56,400 nt of DNA from Deltaproteobacteria bacterium (GCA_002747175.1 PDTK01000005.1:1-56400), one strand, 5' to 3'. Shown: positions 40,432 through 49,530, numbered from the stretch's first letter. Notes: generated by a model not told the origin, from the sequence alone. Program-made: numbers and translations.

Positions 40432-42024
40432 TTAGAAACGAAAATTGCCAAAAGATGGCTTCCCGATAGGTTTCAGCAGGCTCACTTCAAAGGCCATGGC
40501 CAGCCACGCCCGCAGATCGGAAAATTTCAAAACGGCATCATTGAGAAGCCGTGCACCACAATAAAAAGGATGGGCTTCCCCGTCGTATTTGGCGATCATT
40601 TTGTCCTGAAACGCCTTTTGCTCCTCGTCACTCATGGGCTGGCCTTTGGCGGCGCGGTTACGTGCTTCAATCGAAAGCAATACGCCAGCAGCACTACGAC
40701 CACTCATGACACCGGTGCGGGCACGCATGGTATGAAAAAGAAAATGGGGCCGATAGGCCCGGCCACACATCCCATAATTGGCCGCTCCATTGTCGGGCCC
40801 AATGACCAGCTGGATGCGCGGCACTTGCGTGCAGGATACAGCCCGCACCATATTGGCGCCATATTTTCCGATGCCCTGATGTTCCGACTCGGAACCAACC
40901 ATATAACCGGGTGCGTTCTGCACGAAAAGCAGCGGTGTTTTTTCCTGACTGCAGCGCACAATCCACTCGGCTGCCTTGCGGGCCGCCTCGGCAAAAATAA
41001 TACCCACGGCGTTGGAGGCGATAACGCCCACCGGGATACCCTCAATACGGATTTTACCGGTAATGATATTGTCGCCCCGGCCCGGTGCATAATGGCGTTT
41101 GTATTCATAAAAAGAACTGTCATCGGCAAGAGCCTGTAAGACCATACGGCCATCAATGCTCTTAAAAACACTCGCCGGCAAATGATCGTAGAGACTACCG
41201 GCGTCGGCCGCCGGTGGGGTTGCGGCATATCGGTGGCCATGAAATTCCTGGGGTTTGTCAAGGGCCAAAATCTCCCGCACCCGAGCCACGGCCTCGGCCT
41301 GATTTTTGCAAAAATGGTCAGCGCCGCCTGAAATATGAGTATGTACCTTTGCACCCCCCAAATCTTCAGCCGAAATAACCTCGCCGGTGGCCATTTTAAC
41401 CAGGGGCGGTCCGCCGAGAAACGAATACGACATCTGATCAATCATGATCGACTGACAGGCCATGAACACAATATAGGCCCCGCCGGCCGTGTTCCCGCCT
41501 GTACTCAGGGTGATCTGCTTCAGTCCCATGGCGGACATGCGGGCCATGTTGTAAAACATCGACCCGAAGTGGCCGTCATCGGGGAACACATCGGCCTGCA
41601 TCGGTAAAAAGGCCCCGCCGGAGTCAGCAATATAGACGCAGTTAAGGCCACATTGTTCGGCAATGGCCTGGGCGCGCATATGCTTTTTGAGAGTGATGGG
41701 GAAATAGGTGCCGGCCTTGACCCGGCTGTCATTGCCGAAAATCATCGTCCAGTTCCCATTGATCTTGCCAATACCGGTGACGACACCGCCTGCGGGGACA
41801 TCCTCGATTCCACCCGGATAGTTCAGACCAAAACCGGCCAGCAGGCCGAGTTCAAAAAAATGGGTCTGCGGATCAATCATCTGGGCGATCAGATGCCGCA
41901 CGGGCTGCTTGCCCTGTTTCGCCAGACGCTCAACGGCCTTTTGCCCGCCAGGCCAGGTGGCGGCCTGAATCTGTTCGTCGAGCGTTTTTTCCTCGTTCTC
42001 CCAATATAGACGGTTTTCGCTCAT
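40432..42024 (-). CDS. acyl-CoA carboxylase carboxyltransferase subunit (methylcrotonyl-CoA carboxylase beta-like)
   Basis: Transfers CO2 from biotin to an acyl-CoA, the carboxylation step between dehydrogenase and hydratase in leucine catabolism. 530 residues, near the usual ~535. It has the two carboxyltransferase domains: the N-domain with VYIADSGGAFLPMQADVFPD near 127 and TLSTGGNTAGGAYIVFM, and the C-domain with FVQNAPGYMVGSESEHQGIGKYGA near 363-386 and PDNGAANYGMCGRAY. It needs a biotin carboxylase/biotin-carrier partner (LiuD/AccA-like) and none is encoded in this window. It lies in the tight run between hydratase and lyase genes. Confidence 0.9.
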   Translation of the reverse strand: MSENRLYWENEEKTLDEQIQAATWPGGQKAVERLAKQGKQPVRHLIAQMIDPQTHFFELGLLAGFGLNYPGGIEDVPAGGVVTGIGKINGNWTMIFGNDSRVKAGTYFPITLKKHMRAQAIAEQCGLNCVYIADSGGAFLPMQADVFPDDGHFGSMFYNMARMSAMGLKQITLSTGGNTAGGAYIVFMACQSIMIDQMSYSFLGGPPLVKMATGEVISAEDLGGAKVHTHISGGADHFCKNQAEAVARVREILALDKPQEFHGHRYAATPPAADAGSLYDHLPASVFKSIDGRMVLQALADDSSFYEYKRHYAPGRGDNIITGKIRIEGIPVGVIASNAVGIIFAEAARKAAEWIVRCSQEKTPLLFVQNAPGYMVGSESEHQGIGKYGANMVRAVSCTQVPRIQLVIGPDNGAANYGMCGRAYRPHFLFHTMRARTGVMSGRSAAGVLLSIEARNRAAKGQPMSDEEQKAFQDKMIAKYDGEAHPFYCGARLLNDAVLKFSDLRAWLAMAFEVSLLKPIGKPSFGNFRF

Positions 42025-42057
42025 ATTTCCTCGCTTTCAGGCCTCGTCGTAAAGGTC

Positions 42058-42840
42058 TCAGCACCCCTTGAAGCGGGGCTTGCGTTTTTCTCGAAAAGCG
42101 GCCAGGCCTTCGAGCCGGTCTTCGGTGGGAATCGTCACCCAGTAAGCATTGGATTCTATTGCCAGGCCCGTATGTAAGTCAGTTTCAAGGCCATAATTGA
42201 TGGCATACTTCGCCTGCTCGATGGCAATTGGGCCGGTCTCAAGAATCATTTCAGCCAGTTGGCGGCATTTGGGCAACAAATCGGGGCCTTCGGCCACACC
42301 ATTGACCAGACCGATCCTGGCCGCCTCGTCGGCATCGACCCGGCGGCCGGTAAAAATCAGCTCCTTGGCCTTGCCCTTGCCTATCAGCCGGGGCAAGCGC
42401 TGGGTGCCGCCCGCACCGGGAATGATCGCCAGGCGGGTTTCCGTCAGCCCCATGGTGGCCCTCTGGCTGGCAATGCGGACATCACAGGCCAGTGCCAATT
42501 CGGTACCGCCGCCCAGGGCCACGCCGTTGATGGCACCGATCACCGCCTTGGGCAGACATTCGATGCTGGTAAACAATGAACGAATGGTAAAGATGAACTC
42601 CTTGACCTGAACCGGCGACAAGGTGGTCCGTTCTTTTAGATCTGCCCCGGCACAAAAGGCCTTTTCACCAGCGCCGGTGATGATGATAACCCGGGTATCC
42701 GGATCAAAACGCAGCCCTTCAACGGCATCGCGCAATTCCCGTAAAAGCTGAAAGTTGAGCGAATTCATCGCCTTGGGTCGGTTAAGGGTCAGGGTCGTAA
42801 TCTGGTTTTCTTTTTCAATGGTCAGCAGTGAGGTCGCCAT
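42058..42840 (-). CDS. enoyl-CoA hydratase (methylglutaconyl-CoA hydratase-like)
   Basis: Crotonase-fold hydratase, 260 residues. Oxyanion-hole and catalytic blocks are present: AFCAGADLKERTT near 63-75, INGVALGGGTELALACDVRIAS near 100-120 and GLTETRLAIIPGAGGTQRLPRLIG near 128, whose T-E-T glutamate and the following PGAGGTQ are typical of active members such as AUH. The ATG at 42840 gives the standard length; an ATG at 42867 begins directly after the acyl-CoA dehydrogenase stop and would add nine residues. In this operon the expected substrate is 3-methylglutaconyl-CoA. Confidence 0.9.
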   Translation of the reverse strand: MATSLLTIEKENQITTLTLNRPKAMNSLNFQLLRELRDAVEGLRFDPDTRVIIITGAGEKAFCAGADLKERTTLSPVQVKEFIFTIRSLFTSIECLPKAVIGAINGVALGGGTELALACDVRIASQRATMGLTETRLAIIPGAGGTQRLPRLIGKGKAKELIFTGRRVDADEAARIGLVNGVAEGPDLLPKCRQLAEMILETGPIAIEQAKYAINYGLETDLHTGLAIESNAYWVTIPTEDRLEGLAAFREKRKPRFKGC

Positions 42841-42867
42841 GGTCTCTTTCTCTCCTCTTGTGCTCAT

Positions 42868-44016
42868 TTAACAGCCAATGTAGCGTGAAATAACGATCCG
42901 CTGCACTTCCGAGGTGCCTTCCCCGATATCCAGCAGCTTCTGATCGCGGTAAAAGCGTTCGACCCCGTATTCTTTCATCAGGCCGTAGCCGCCATGAATC
43001 TGTACGGCATGGTTGGCCACCCGCCCCATCAGTTCGGAGCAATACAACTTGGCCATGGCCGCCTCTTTTTCAAAGGGGCGATGCTGGCTGCGCAGCCAGC
43101 AAGCCTTGTAGAGCAGATTTCGGGCGCATTCGATTTCCAGGGCGCAGTCAGCCAGCTTGAAGGCCACGGCCTGAAATTTACTGATCGGCTGCCCAAATTG
43201 CCTCCGTTTTTTGGCGTATTTCAGGGCGGCTTCATAGGCCCCCTGGGCCCCGCCAAGTCCCATGGCACCAATCGAAAGACGACCGCCGTCAAGGGTTTTG
43301 AGCATTTGATGAAATCCATCACCCTGTTTGCCAAGAATATTTTCCTGGGGGACACGCACATCATCAAAATAGAGTTCTGCCGTGTTCGAAGAGCGCCACA
43401 TCATTTTCTTGTGCATGGGTACGACCTTAAATCCCTTGGTACCATGCTCGACAATGAAACAGGTGTATTCGGGGCGCCCCGAATCAAGTTCGCCGGTTAT
43501 GGCCTGTACCGTTACGCCCAGGGAGAGGTCGCAGGCGGCATTGGTAATGAATATTTTGGAACCGTTGATGATCCATTCGTTGCCGTCCCTGACAGCCGTG
43601 GTTTTGCTGCCGCCGGCATCGGAGCCGGCTGTCGGTTCGGTCAGCCCGAATCCCCACAAGGCCCCTCCCTTGCACAGTTTGGGCAGGTATTTCTTCTTCT
43701 GGGTCTCGTTACCAAAATAATAGAGGGGGCCGATACCCAGGGAGTTATCGGCGGCAATCGTGGCGGCCTGGGAGCCGTCAACTCTTGCCAACTCTTCCAC
43801 GGCAATAATATAGGAAATATAGTCCATACCCTGGCCTTCGTATGCTTCGGAGACAAACATACCAAAAAGGCCAATTTCGCCCATTTTTTTTGTCAGTTCG
43901 ACGGAAAAGGTTTCGCTCTCGTCCAGCTCCGCCGCTACCGGTGCGATTTCGGCCTGGGCGAACTTGCGTACTTCCCTGCGGACCATTTTCTGTTCTTTGG
44001 TCAGATCAAAATCCAC
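42868..44016 (-). CDS. acyl-CoA dehydrogenase (isovaleryl-CoA dehydrogenase-like)
   Basis: Flavoprotein that introduces the alpha-beta double bond into an acyl-CoA, electrons passing to ETF. 382 residues, typical: N-domain helices (DLTKEQKMVRREVRKFAQ), WGFGLTEPTAGSDAGG near 123-138, FITNAACDL near 157, GGRLSIGAMGLGGAQGAYEAAL near 246, and C-terminal ERFYRDQKLLDIGEGTSEVQ. GTG start with AAGGAGG five bases upstream. It is the first catabolic gene after the TetR repressor and has a matching 18-bp operator 46 bp upstream. The likely substrate in this context is isovaleryl-CoA, but glutaryl- or branched analogues are possible. Confidence 0.9.
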   Translation of the reverse strand: MDFDLTKEQKMVRREVRKFAQAEIAPVAAELDESETFSVELTKKMGEIGLFGMFVSEAYEGQGMDYISYIIAVEELARVDGSQAATIAADNSLGIGPLYYFGNETQKKKYLPKLCKGGALWGFGLTEPTAGSDAGGSKTTAVRDGNEWIINGSKIFITNAACDLSLGVTVQAITGELDSGRPEYTCFIVEHGTKGFKVVPMHKKMMWRSSNTAELYFDDVRVPQENILGKQGDGFHQMLKTLDGGRLSIGAMGLGGAQGAYEAALKYAKKRRQFGQPISKFQAVAFKLADCALEIECARNLLYKACWLRSQHRPFEKEAAMAKLYCSELMGRVANHAVQIHGGYGLMKEYGVERFYRDQKLLDIGEGTSEVQRIVISRYIGC

Positions 44017-44061
44017 AATGTCCTCCTTTCTTAGGCTTGAGGCCGGGAAAATCAAATCGAA

Positions 44062-44079
44062 CAACCGACCGGTCGTTAG
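44062..44079. promoter_or_regulatory. TetR-type operator site 1, upstream of the acyl-CoA dehydrogenase
   Basis: CAACCGACCGGTCGTTAG; on the minus strand it reads CTAACGACCGGTCGGTTG. It is an imperfect palindrome that matches site 2 (44753-44770) at the positions CTAACG-CCG-TCG, and lies 46 bp upstream of the dehydrogenase start. Confidence 0.7.
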
Positions 44080-44133
44080 GTTTCAGGAAACATAAAAAAG
44101 CTGATGCCGGATTACGGAAAAAAGTCTCATGTT

Positions 44134-44715
44134 TTATGGTGAATGCTGTAACCCACTGAGCACAAAATCTTCATAAATGGCGGCAATCTGATTCACTGAC
44201 AAACGGCCGTCAGGTTTGAACCAGCTTGCGCCGGCCGTGCACAGAGTTAAAATGGCGTAGGATATAATCTTGCTGTCAGCCTGGGTAAAAAAGCCCTTCT
44301 GGCGACCCGTTCTTATCAATTGCTGAAAAATCTGTTCGTATTTATCCCGTTTGCCGACAATGATCTGGTAATGTTCCCGGGTCAAGCCCCGCAATTCGCT
44401 GCTGGCAATAAAGGTCTCTTTCTGGTGTTCAAGGTGAAAGCGTACATGTCCCCGTACGGCACGCTTTAACTGTTCGGTAACCTCCGCGTCGACGGCAAGG
44501 TTTTCCTTAAGGTGCGCGGTAAGGTTATCCATGGTTGTTCTCAGGATATGAAACAGCAGCTCTTCCTTGCTGGGATAATGATAATAAATGCTCGATTTCT
44601 GGATTCCGCAGCCCTGGGCGATTTCGGCAATACTGGTTGCATAATAGCCTTTCTGAAAAAACAGCTCAATGGCCACCGCTTTGATGGTTGCCTTCATGTT
44701 ACCCACAATAGTCAC
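44134..44715 (-). CDS. TetR-family transcriptional repressor
   Basis: Predicted local repressor of the acyl-CoA operon. 193 residues: N-terminal helix-turn-helix about 10-55 (IAEIAQGCGIQKSSIYYHYPSKEELLFHIL in pieces) and a C-terminal TetR_C-like ligand domain with FIASSELRGLTREHYQIIVG near 100. Likely inducer: an acyl-CoA of the pathway, by analogy with LiuR/FadR-type regulators (inference). Twin operators 18 bp long lie upstream of it (44753-44770) and upstream of the dehydrogenase (44062-44079), so autoregulation plus control of the operon is expected. Start is a GTG at 44715, with an alternative ATG six codons later. Confidence 0.9.
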   Translation of the reverse strand: MTIVGNMKATIKAVAIELFFQKGYYATSIAEIAQGCGIQKSSIYYHYPSKEELLFHILRTTMDNLTAHLKENLAVDAEVTEQLKRAVRGHVRFHLEHQKETFIASSELRGLTREHYQIIVGKRDKYEQIFQQLIRTGRQKGFFTQADSKIISYAILTLCTAGASWFKPDGRLSVNQIAAIYEDFVLSGLQHSP

Positions 44716-44752
44716 CCCAAAAGAACTGCAAAACAGGCCAAAACCATTTTTT

Positions 44753-44770
44753 CTAACGTCCGTTCGTTAG
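44753..44770. promoter_or_regulatory. TetR-type operator site 2, upstream of the repressor gene
   Basis: CTAACGTCCGTTCGTTAG is a near-perfect palindrome 37 bp upstream of the TetR start, matching site 1 in both halves. Confidence 0.75.
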
Positions 44771-44851
44771 ATAAAATAGAGAAAACTGTTTTGTCAAGAG
44801 AAAATTAGAGATTCCACAACGGTGGGGAAAATGCGGCCATAAGGAGTGAAT

Positions 44852-44894
44852 CAATGCCCGTCCATCACTTTTTTAATTGTCCGGACGGGCATTG
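44852..44894 (-). terminator. intrinsic terminator-like hairpin after the FAD oxidoreductase gene
   Basis: CAATGCCCGTCC (44852-44863) and GGACGGGCATTG (44883-44894) form a perfect 12-bp stem around a 19-base, T-rich loop, 18 bp past the stop of the oxidoreductase. It separates the TRAP/aspartase cluster from the TetR gene. Confidence 0.65.
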
Positions 44895-44912
44895 ATTATC
44901 AGTCGTTCACAA

Positions 44913-46217
44913 TTAACCGATCACGCTGAAGCTGCTATCGGGATTGATCTTCCGTTTGCGATGGAAAACCGAGGTAGCGATCGTCACGCCCAGATGGGGA
45001 AGCTTGTACGCCATCGGTTTGGCGTCATGATCATAACCTTCTTCGACCTTTTTGATCAGTGCGGCCATCATGGCGCCGACAACCGGTGCCGTTTTGAACT
45101 GGTTGCCACTGGTTCCGATGGCTTGATAGTAGCCGTCCAGATCCGATTTGTCGTAAATCGGCAGCCAGTCATCACTGACATCGTAGAGATCCACAATCCC
45201 GGCGGTTTTATTGGGGATCGGCATATCCGGGATACGGCGGGCCAGACGATAGACCTGTGCCTTCCACTGTTCCTCGGTGACCTCCTGGTTGTAATTGTCC
45301 GGGTCCACAAACTCTTTCGGATCACATTCAGGATCGACACTACCGGTAAGGATCATGTTTCCTGCCTCCGGGCGGTAGTATGCACCGATATCGGCATCGT
45401 TGGTGTGATAACCATCCTCCAGCGGTTTGAAACCTTCCGGCGGCGGCACAACGTGTACTTCATGTCTCAAGGCTTTGGTTTTGATCAGGTTGTTGTCTGT
45501 TTGACCAGCCATTTCAGTTACCTTGAATGAGTGCGGACCGGAAACGTTGACCACGATGTCGGCATCGATTTCGGTACCGTCGGCCAGCGTAACACCCTTC
45601 ACCTTGTTGTTTTCCTGCCGGATGCCGGTGACTGTCTGGTTATACAGGAAGGTCGCGCCCACATTCTTGGCCGCTGCTTCCACATTTTGCGTGGCCAAGG
45701 TAGGATCGCCAACGTAGCCGGATTCCGGGGTGAAGCAAGCGCCGTCAAGGTGTTCGGTCGGCTCGTCATTGAAATGCGGGTCATCATACCGTTTGGGCGG
45801 ATAAAAAGAGTGGAAGTCACCGATGGGAACTTTCTTTTTCAATTTGTCCACATCCCATTCCTCAAATTTTACGCCAACTTCCTCAAAGTTCTTTTTGATT
45901 TTCGGCCAGTCAATGACCCGGCTTTTAATGAAAATAGAACCGGTGTTGTGAAATGGAGCAATGCCTCTTTCATCATCGACACCAAGATATTCCCGCCAGT
46001 TATGCCAATACCAGGCAGACTCGTAGGCCAGGGCCACGCCGTCACGGGTAGAGTAGTAAAAACGGATGTTTCCGCATGAATTACCGGTGGACCCGATCCC
46101 GGCGGTCGATTCTTTGTCGATATTGAGTGTTTTGTACCCGAGTTTGCTCAGTTCAAAAGCGGTGCAGCATCCAATAATGCCTGCCCCAATGATTATTGCA
46201 TCGTACTTTTTCTCCAT
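44913..46217 (-). CDS. FAD-dependent amino acid/amine oxidoreductase (DAO family)
   Basis: Flavoenzyme of the glycine/D-amino acid/sarcosine oxidase group, oxidising a C-N bond. 434 residues: N-terminal Rossmann motif IIIGAGIIGCCTAFELSKLGYKTLNID near 8-32, GSTGNSCGNIRFYYSTRDG near 44, the second FAD-contact region EIDADIVVNVSGPHS near 210, and a C-terminal YDVSDDWLPIYDKSDLDGYYQAIGTSGNQFK region with the usual substrate-domain closing motif. An ATG at 46217 is preferred to a GTG one codon earlier; AAGGG precedes it. It is the last gene of the TRAP/aspartase cluster, and its terminator follows. A role in opening an N-substituted amino acid is suggested. Confidence 0.85.
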   Translation of the reverse strand: MEKKYDAIIIGAGIIGCCTAFELSKLGYKTLNIDKESTAGIGSTGNSCGNIRFYYSTRDGVALAYESAWYWHNWREYLGVDDERGIAPFHNTGSIFIKSRVIDWPKIKKNFEEVGVKFEEWDVDKLKKKVPIGDFHSFYPPKRYDDPHFNDEPTEHLDGACFTPESGYVGDPTLATQNVEAAAKNVGATFLYNQTVTGIRQENNKVKGVTLADGTEIDADIVVNVSGPHSFKVTEMAGQTDNNLIKTKALRHEVHVVPPPEGFKPLEDGYHTNDADIGAYYRPEAGNMILTGSVDPECDPKEFVDPDNYNQEVTEEQWKAQVYRLARRIPDMPIPNKTAGIVDLYDVSDDWLPIYDKSDLDGYYQAIGTSGNQFKTAPVVGAMMAALIKKVEEGYDHDAKPMAYKLPHLGVTIATSVFHRKRKINPDSSFSVIG

Positions 46218-46306
46218 CACTTTAACCCTTTCTTTTGTTATGTATTTACCTTAAGTTAAACGTACACCAAGCTACAAATCTGATCAAATTGTTTTGCCGG
46301 CGGAGG

Positions 46307-47113
46307 TTATACCGTGAGCGGAAAAAGATTCATGTTCATGTGGACGTCCTCAACGCCTTCGATGCTTGAGACAGCTTTCCGACACGTCTCGATTTCATCT
46401 TTGAATCTGGCCAGACCGGCTAAAGAGACGGCGCCCTGAACCACTTCGATTCTTTCCAAGACAATTCCCGGAAATCCCACGAGGACTTCATTTATCCTTT
46501 GCTCCAGGGCCTTATCCGCCAGCATCTTCTTTACCTTTTCCGAGCGATACTGGAACTCTGGAGAATTGACTGCCTCCAGAATCAGCGATGTGGCCGTATC
46601 CACTGACATGGTTCGGGTATTAAGAACCAGGTCGTACATATTTTCGTCATCCCAGTCGATATCGAAAAAGGAACGTATGAACCCCGAAGAATCGCGGTCG
46701 TTCACCACAATAAGCCGTTCACATTGATTTTTGTCAAATCCCTCTTGATCCATCAGGTACTGTATTCGGTTCTTCACAGGAGCAACGATTCTGACCTTCA
46801 GCGTCCCGGGGATATCTTTCAGCAAGGCCTGGCCACCTCGCCCGAGAATGATGACGTTTCCTCCTTTAGCGAAATCGTAGATCGCGGCCCGTAGCAAATA
46901 GATGAACTTCTTTTTCTGGTCGGATAGAGACTGCCATACGGTCGGCTTCTTACCGTCGAACTTCTCAAATTCAAGTTCTCGAAATCCCTGACTGGCCAGC
47001 GCGTCACCAATCTTCACTTTGTCGACGAACTGGTACTTTAGCTTTGCAGCTACGGCTTTGGCAATTTCATCACCAAGGCTTCCCTTTTGCCTGGAGACGG
47101 TTATGATGGCCAT
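46307..47113 (-). CDS. cytidylate-kinase-like protein
   Basis: P-loop nucleotide kinase-like protein (cytidylate_kin2-type), 268 residues. It opens with ITVSRQKGSLGDEIAKAVAAKL, the altered P-loop of this family, then VDKVKIGDAL near 30, ILGRGGQALL near 90 and NDRDSSGFIRSFF near 134. A C-terminal ~70 residues (GIVLERIEVVQGAVSLAG, then VEDVHMNMNLFPL) resemble a BON-like domain that may bind phospholipid or metabolite. GGAGG before the ATG. Its role with the transporter cluster is unknown; members of this family often accompany stress proteins and transport genes in sulfate reducers. Confidence 0.75.
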   Translation of the reverse strand: MAIITVSRQKGSLGDEIAKAVAAKLKYQFVDKVKIGDALASQGFRELEFEKFDGKKPTVWQSLSDQKKKFIYLLRAAIYDFAKGGNVIILGRGGQALLKDIPGTLKVRIVAPVKNRIQYLMDQEGFDKNQCERLIVVNDRDSSGFIRSFFDIDWDDENMYDLVLNTRTMSVDTATSLILEAVNSPEFQYRSEKVKKMLADKALEQRINEVLVGFPGIVLERIEVVQGAVSLAGLARFKDEIETCRKAVSSIEGVEDVHMNMNLFPLTV

Positions 47114-47278
47114 GGTGTTCCTCCACTTTATTTAGGTTTCATGCTCTTATGATGAACAACGACCATTTGGCTTTCGTAACCTCGATCCGAAGGTTGCAAG
47201 TGCGATCTACACTGCGGCACTTCAATCCAAATCCATCCTGACAGCCGGCAACACATTGAAAGATTGGAAAAATTCGCT

Positions 47279-47809
47279 TTACAGACTTAAATATTCCCGC
47301 AATGCATCCCGTGTGCTGTCAAAGGCCAACTCGTTCCATGGAATTTCGTCCGCTGAAAACGTCTCGGCCACTAGGGTTTCATCCATGGCTTTAAGCGTCC
47401 CTCCCACGACGTTGACCAGGTAGACAACGATCACGGTTGGATGTCCCGTATAGGAATAGACATTCAGCAAACGCTTGATGGCCACCTTCAGATTGCATTC
47501 TTCCAGGGTCTCACGGATGGCGGCATCCTCGACCCGCTCACCACGATCCATAAACCCACCCGGATACACCCACTTGCCATAACCCGGCTCGATCCCCCGT
47601 TTGAGCAAAACAATTTTTCCGTCTATGATCGGCAACGTACAGGCTGCAACCTTCGGGTCTTCAAAAAATATGCAGCGACACGCCGTACAGACATTGCGTT
47701 CAGGCCCATCATCATTTATTCTTCTGTATTCCAGTGTCCCTCCGCAGTGAGAACAAAAACGAGGATTTTGTCCATGATCATGGACGTGTTCGTGGTGCGT
47801 ATCAGCCAT
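47279..47809 (-). CDS. NUDIX hydrolase with N-terminal zinc ribbon
   Basis: Hydrolyses a nucleoside diphosphate derivative (possibly NADH, ADP-ribose or a coenzyme). 176 residues: a short histidine-rich start (ADTHHEHVHDHG), a zinc ribbon with FCSHCGG and VCTACR near 18-44, and the Nudix box GGFMDRGERVEDAAIRETLEEC near 84-105, read in two pieces, with the catalytic RE-x2-EE core. Adjacent to the aspartase gene on the same strand; AGGAGG lies before the ATG. The metabolic partner is not evident. Confidence 0.88.
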   Translation of the reverse strand: MADTHHEHVHDHGQNPRFCSHCGGTLEYRRINDDGPERNVCTACRCIFFEDPKVAACTLPIIDGKIVLLKRGIEPGYGKWVYPGGFMDRGERVEDAAIRETLEECNLKVAIKRLLNVYSYTGHPTVIVVYLVNVVGGTLKAMDETLVAETFSADEIPWNELAFDSTRDALREYLSL

Positions 47810-47930
47810 GCCTTGTCCTCCTGACGACGCCTATGCTGTTTGCCACCTTAAAGCCGCCAGCCGCGGCACAGCGAAAAGTATCCTTTATCCATCTAAACGA
47901 TGAAGTTCTTCGTTGGACACCGAAAATGCC

Positions 47931-47950
47931 CATGACCTGTGCAGGTCATG
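47931..47950 (-). terminator. hairpin after the aspartase stop
   Basis: CCATGACCTG and CAGGTCATGG (10-bp perfect arms) immediately past the aspartase stop codon, followed on the minus strand by GCATTTT. It could end or attenuate transcription before the NUDIX gene. Confidence 0.55.
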
Positions 47951-47951
47951 G

Positions 47952-49415
47952 TTATGTTATAGGGTTTGTCCGGCGATCTGTGTTTGACAAAGCCGTCGAG
48001 GCATCTCTTTTATGGCTTTTAAAAAGCTTGTTAAAATGCTCTGCGGAAGTCAGGGTAATGGGATCCAGATAGAGATCCGCTTCATCTACGGTCATCATTC
48101 CTGATTCAATGACGACTTCTTTGATGGTTTTTCCCTCCTGATCAGCCTGTTTGGCGATGCGTGAGGCCGCCTGGTAGTCAAAAAGGGTTGCAAGAACCGT
48201 CGAGAGCGCCAGCGAGCTTTGGGCGTCCTGCCTGCACTTTTCTTCATGAACCTGTATCCCGTCAATGCACTTGGCTGCAAGAAGGGGCAGGCACCGGGAC
48301 AGGAGGTTACAGGATTCGGTGATACAATTCAGAATCAGTGATTCCCATACGTTTAAATTCAATTCTCCTTCGCAGGCACGCGTTATGGCAACATCGTTGC
48401 CGAGCACCCGAAAATAAACCTGCATTGCCATCTCGGGCATGACCGGATTGACCTTTCCAGGCATGATCGAGGATCCCGGCTGGACGGCGGGAAGCCTGAT
48501 TTCACCCAGACCGGCTCTGGGACCGGAGGACATGAGGCGCAAATCGCCTGCAAGTTTGTTCAGGTTCAATCCGACGTTTTTGACGACGGCAGATGTCTTG
48601 ACCCAGAAATCAGTGTTTTGCAGAGCATCGAACAGGTTCTTCTCGGGAACGACGGCCAGGCCGGAAACAATTTCAAGCTGCTGGAAAAGATGCTCCTTGT
48701 ACCGTGGAAAAGTACCGAACTCGGTACCGATGGCGGTGGCGGACATGGGAAGTTCCAGACAAATCTTGCGAACAAAACGAACCTCGGTGACCATCCGTTC
48801 AAAAGCACTTCGATATCCGCTGAATTGCTGTCCCAAAGTAATCGGCAGTGCATCCTGAAGGCAGGTTCGGGCGATTTTTACGACCTTTTGGAACTCCTTT
48901 TCCTTGGCGCTTAACGAACGGATGAAATCCACCAGGACCTGCTCCAGCCCCCCGAGGGCATGGTACACCGTCATCTTCATGGCTGCCGGGATGACATCGT
49001 TGGTAGACTGCCCCATATTGACATGGGTGTTGGGATGAATGCCGCCGCCATCCTTGGCACCCGACATAATTTCGTTGGCCATGCTGGCAAGGACTTCGTT
49101 GACATTCATGTTTGCCGACGTACCGCCGCCACCATGGTAGATGTCTACCAGATAGGCGTCCGGTTTGAAATTTTCTACAATTCTATCGGCCGCCTGACAA
49201 ATCGCATCGCAAAAAGTGTCGCTCAAGGCACCGACCTTGTTGTTGGCGATCGCGGCAGCCTTTTTGATCTGTACAATGCTTTGAATGAAATTGGGCACGT
49301 CGGCAATGGTTTTGCCTGAAATATTGAAATTTTCCTTGGCACGCAGGGTCTGAATACCGTAATACAGTGATTCATCCAGTTGGCGCTCGCCCAGGGCATC
49401 ATATTCTGTACGCAT
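47952..49415 (-). CDS. aspA: aspartate ammonia-lyase (aspartase/fumarase superfamily)
   Basis: Splits aspartate, or a substituted aspartate, into fumarate and ammonia. 487 residues: GGGGTSANMNVNEVLAS near 91, STNDVIPAAMKMTVY near 137, MSATAIGTEFGTFP near 223 and the signature GSSIMPGKVNPVMPEM near 310-325, which favours aspartase over fumarase. AGGAG precedes the ATG. It sits between a universal stress gene and the NUDIX gene in the TRAP cluster; in such clusters superfamily members may act on larger N-linked aspartates such as iminodisuccinate or EDDS, so plain aspartate is not certain. Confidence 0.85.
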   Translation of the reverse strand: MRTEYDALGERQLDESLYYGIQTLRAKENFNISGKTIADVPNFIQSIVQIKKAAAIANNKVGALSDTFCDAICQAADRIVENFKPDAYLVDIYHGGGGTSANMNVNEVLASMANEIMSGAKDGGGIHPNTHVNMGQSTNDVIPAAMKMTVYHALGGLEQVLVDFIRSLSAKEKEFQKVVKIARTCLQDALPITLGQQFSGYRSAFERMVTEVRFVRKICLELPMSATAIGTEFGTFPRYKEHLFQQLEIVSGLAVVPEKNLFDALQNTDFWVKTSAVVKNVGLNLNKLAGDLRLMSSGPRAGLGEIRLPAVQPGSSIMPGKVNPVMPEMAMQVYFRVLGNDVAITRACEGELNLNVWESLILNCITESCNLLSRCLPLLAAKCIDGIQVHEEKCRQDAQSSLALSTVLATLFDYQAASRIAKQADQEGKTIKEVVIESGMMTVDEADLYLDPITLTSAEHFNKLFKSHKRDASTALSNTDRRTNPIT

Positions 49416-49530
49416 CGTCCAATTCTCCTCTTGATTTCAGATGCAGATGGATCCGGCTATTGCCGATCTTGCGATCCAATGCTCCACTTTCTTCCATCAA
49501 TGGTTGTGCCAAGGTGCCTCTCCATTCTGG

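Noticed and set aside
42994..44034. 346-codon plus-strand frame opposite the acyl-CoA dehydrogenase
   Set aside because: Mirror of a canonical dehydrogenase gene; composition typical of a GC-biased shadow.
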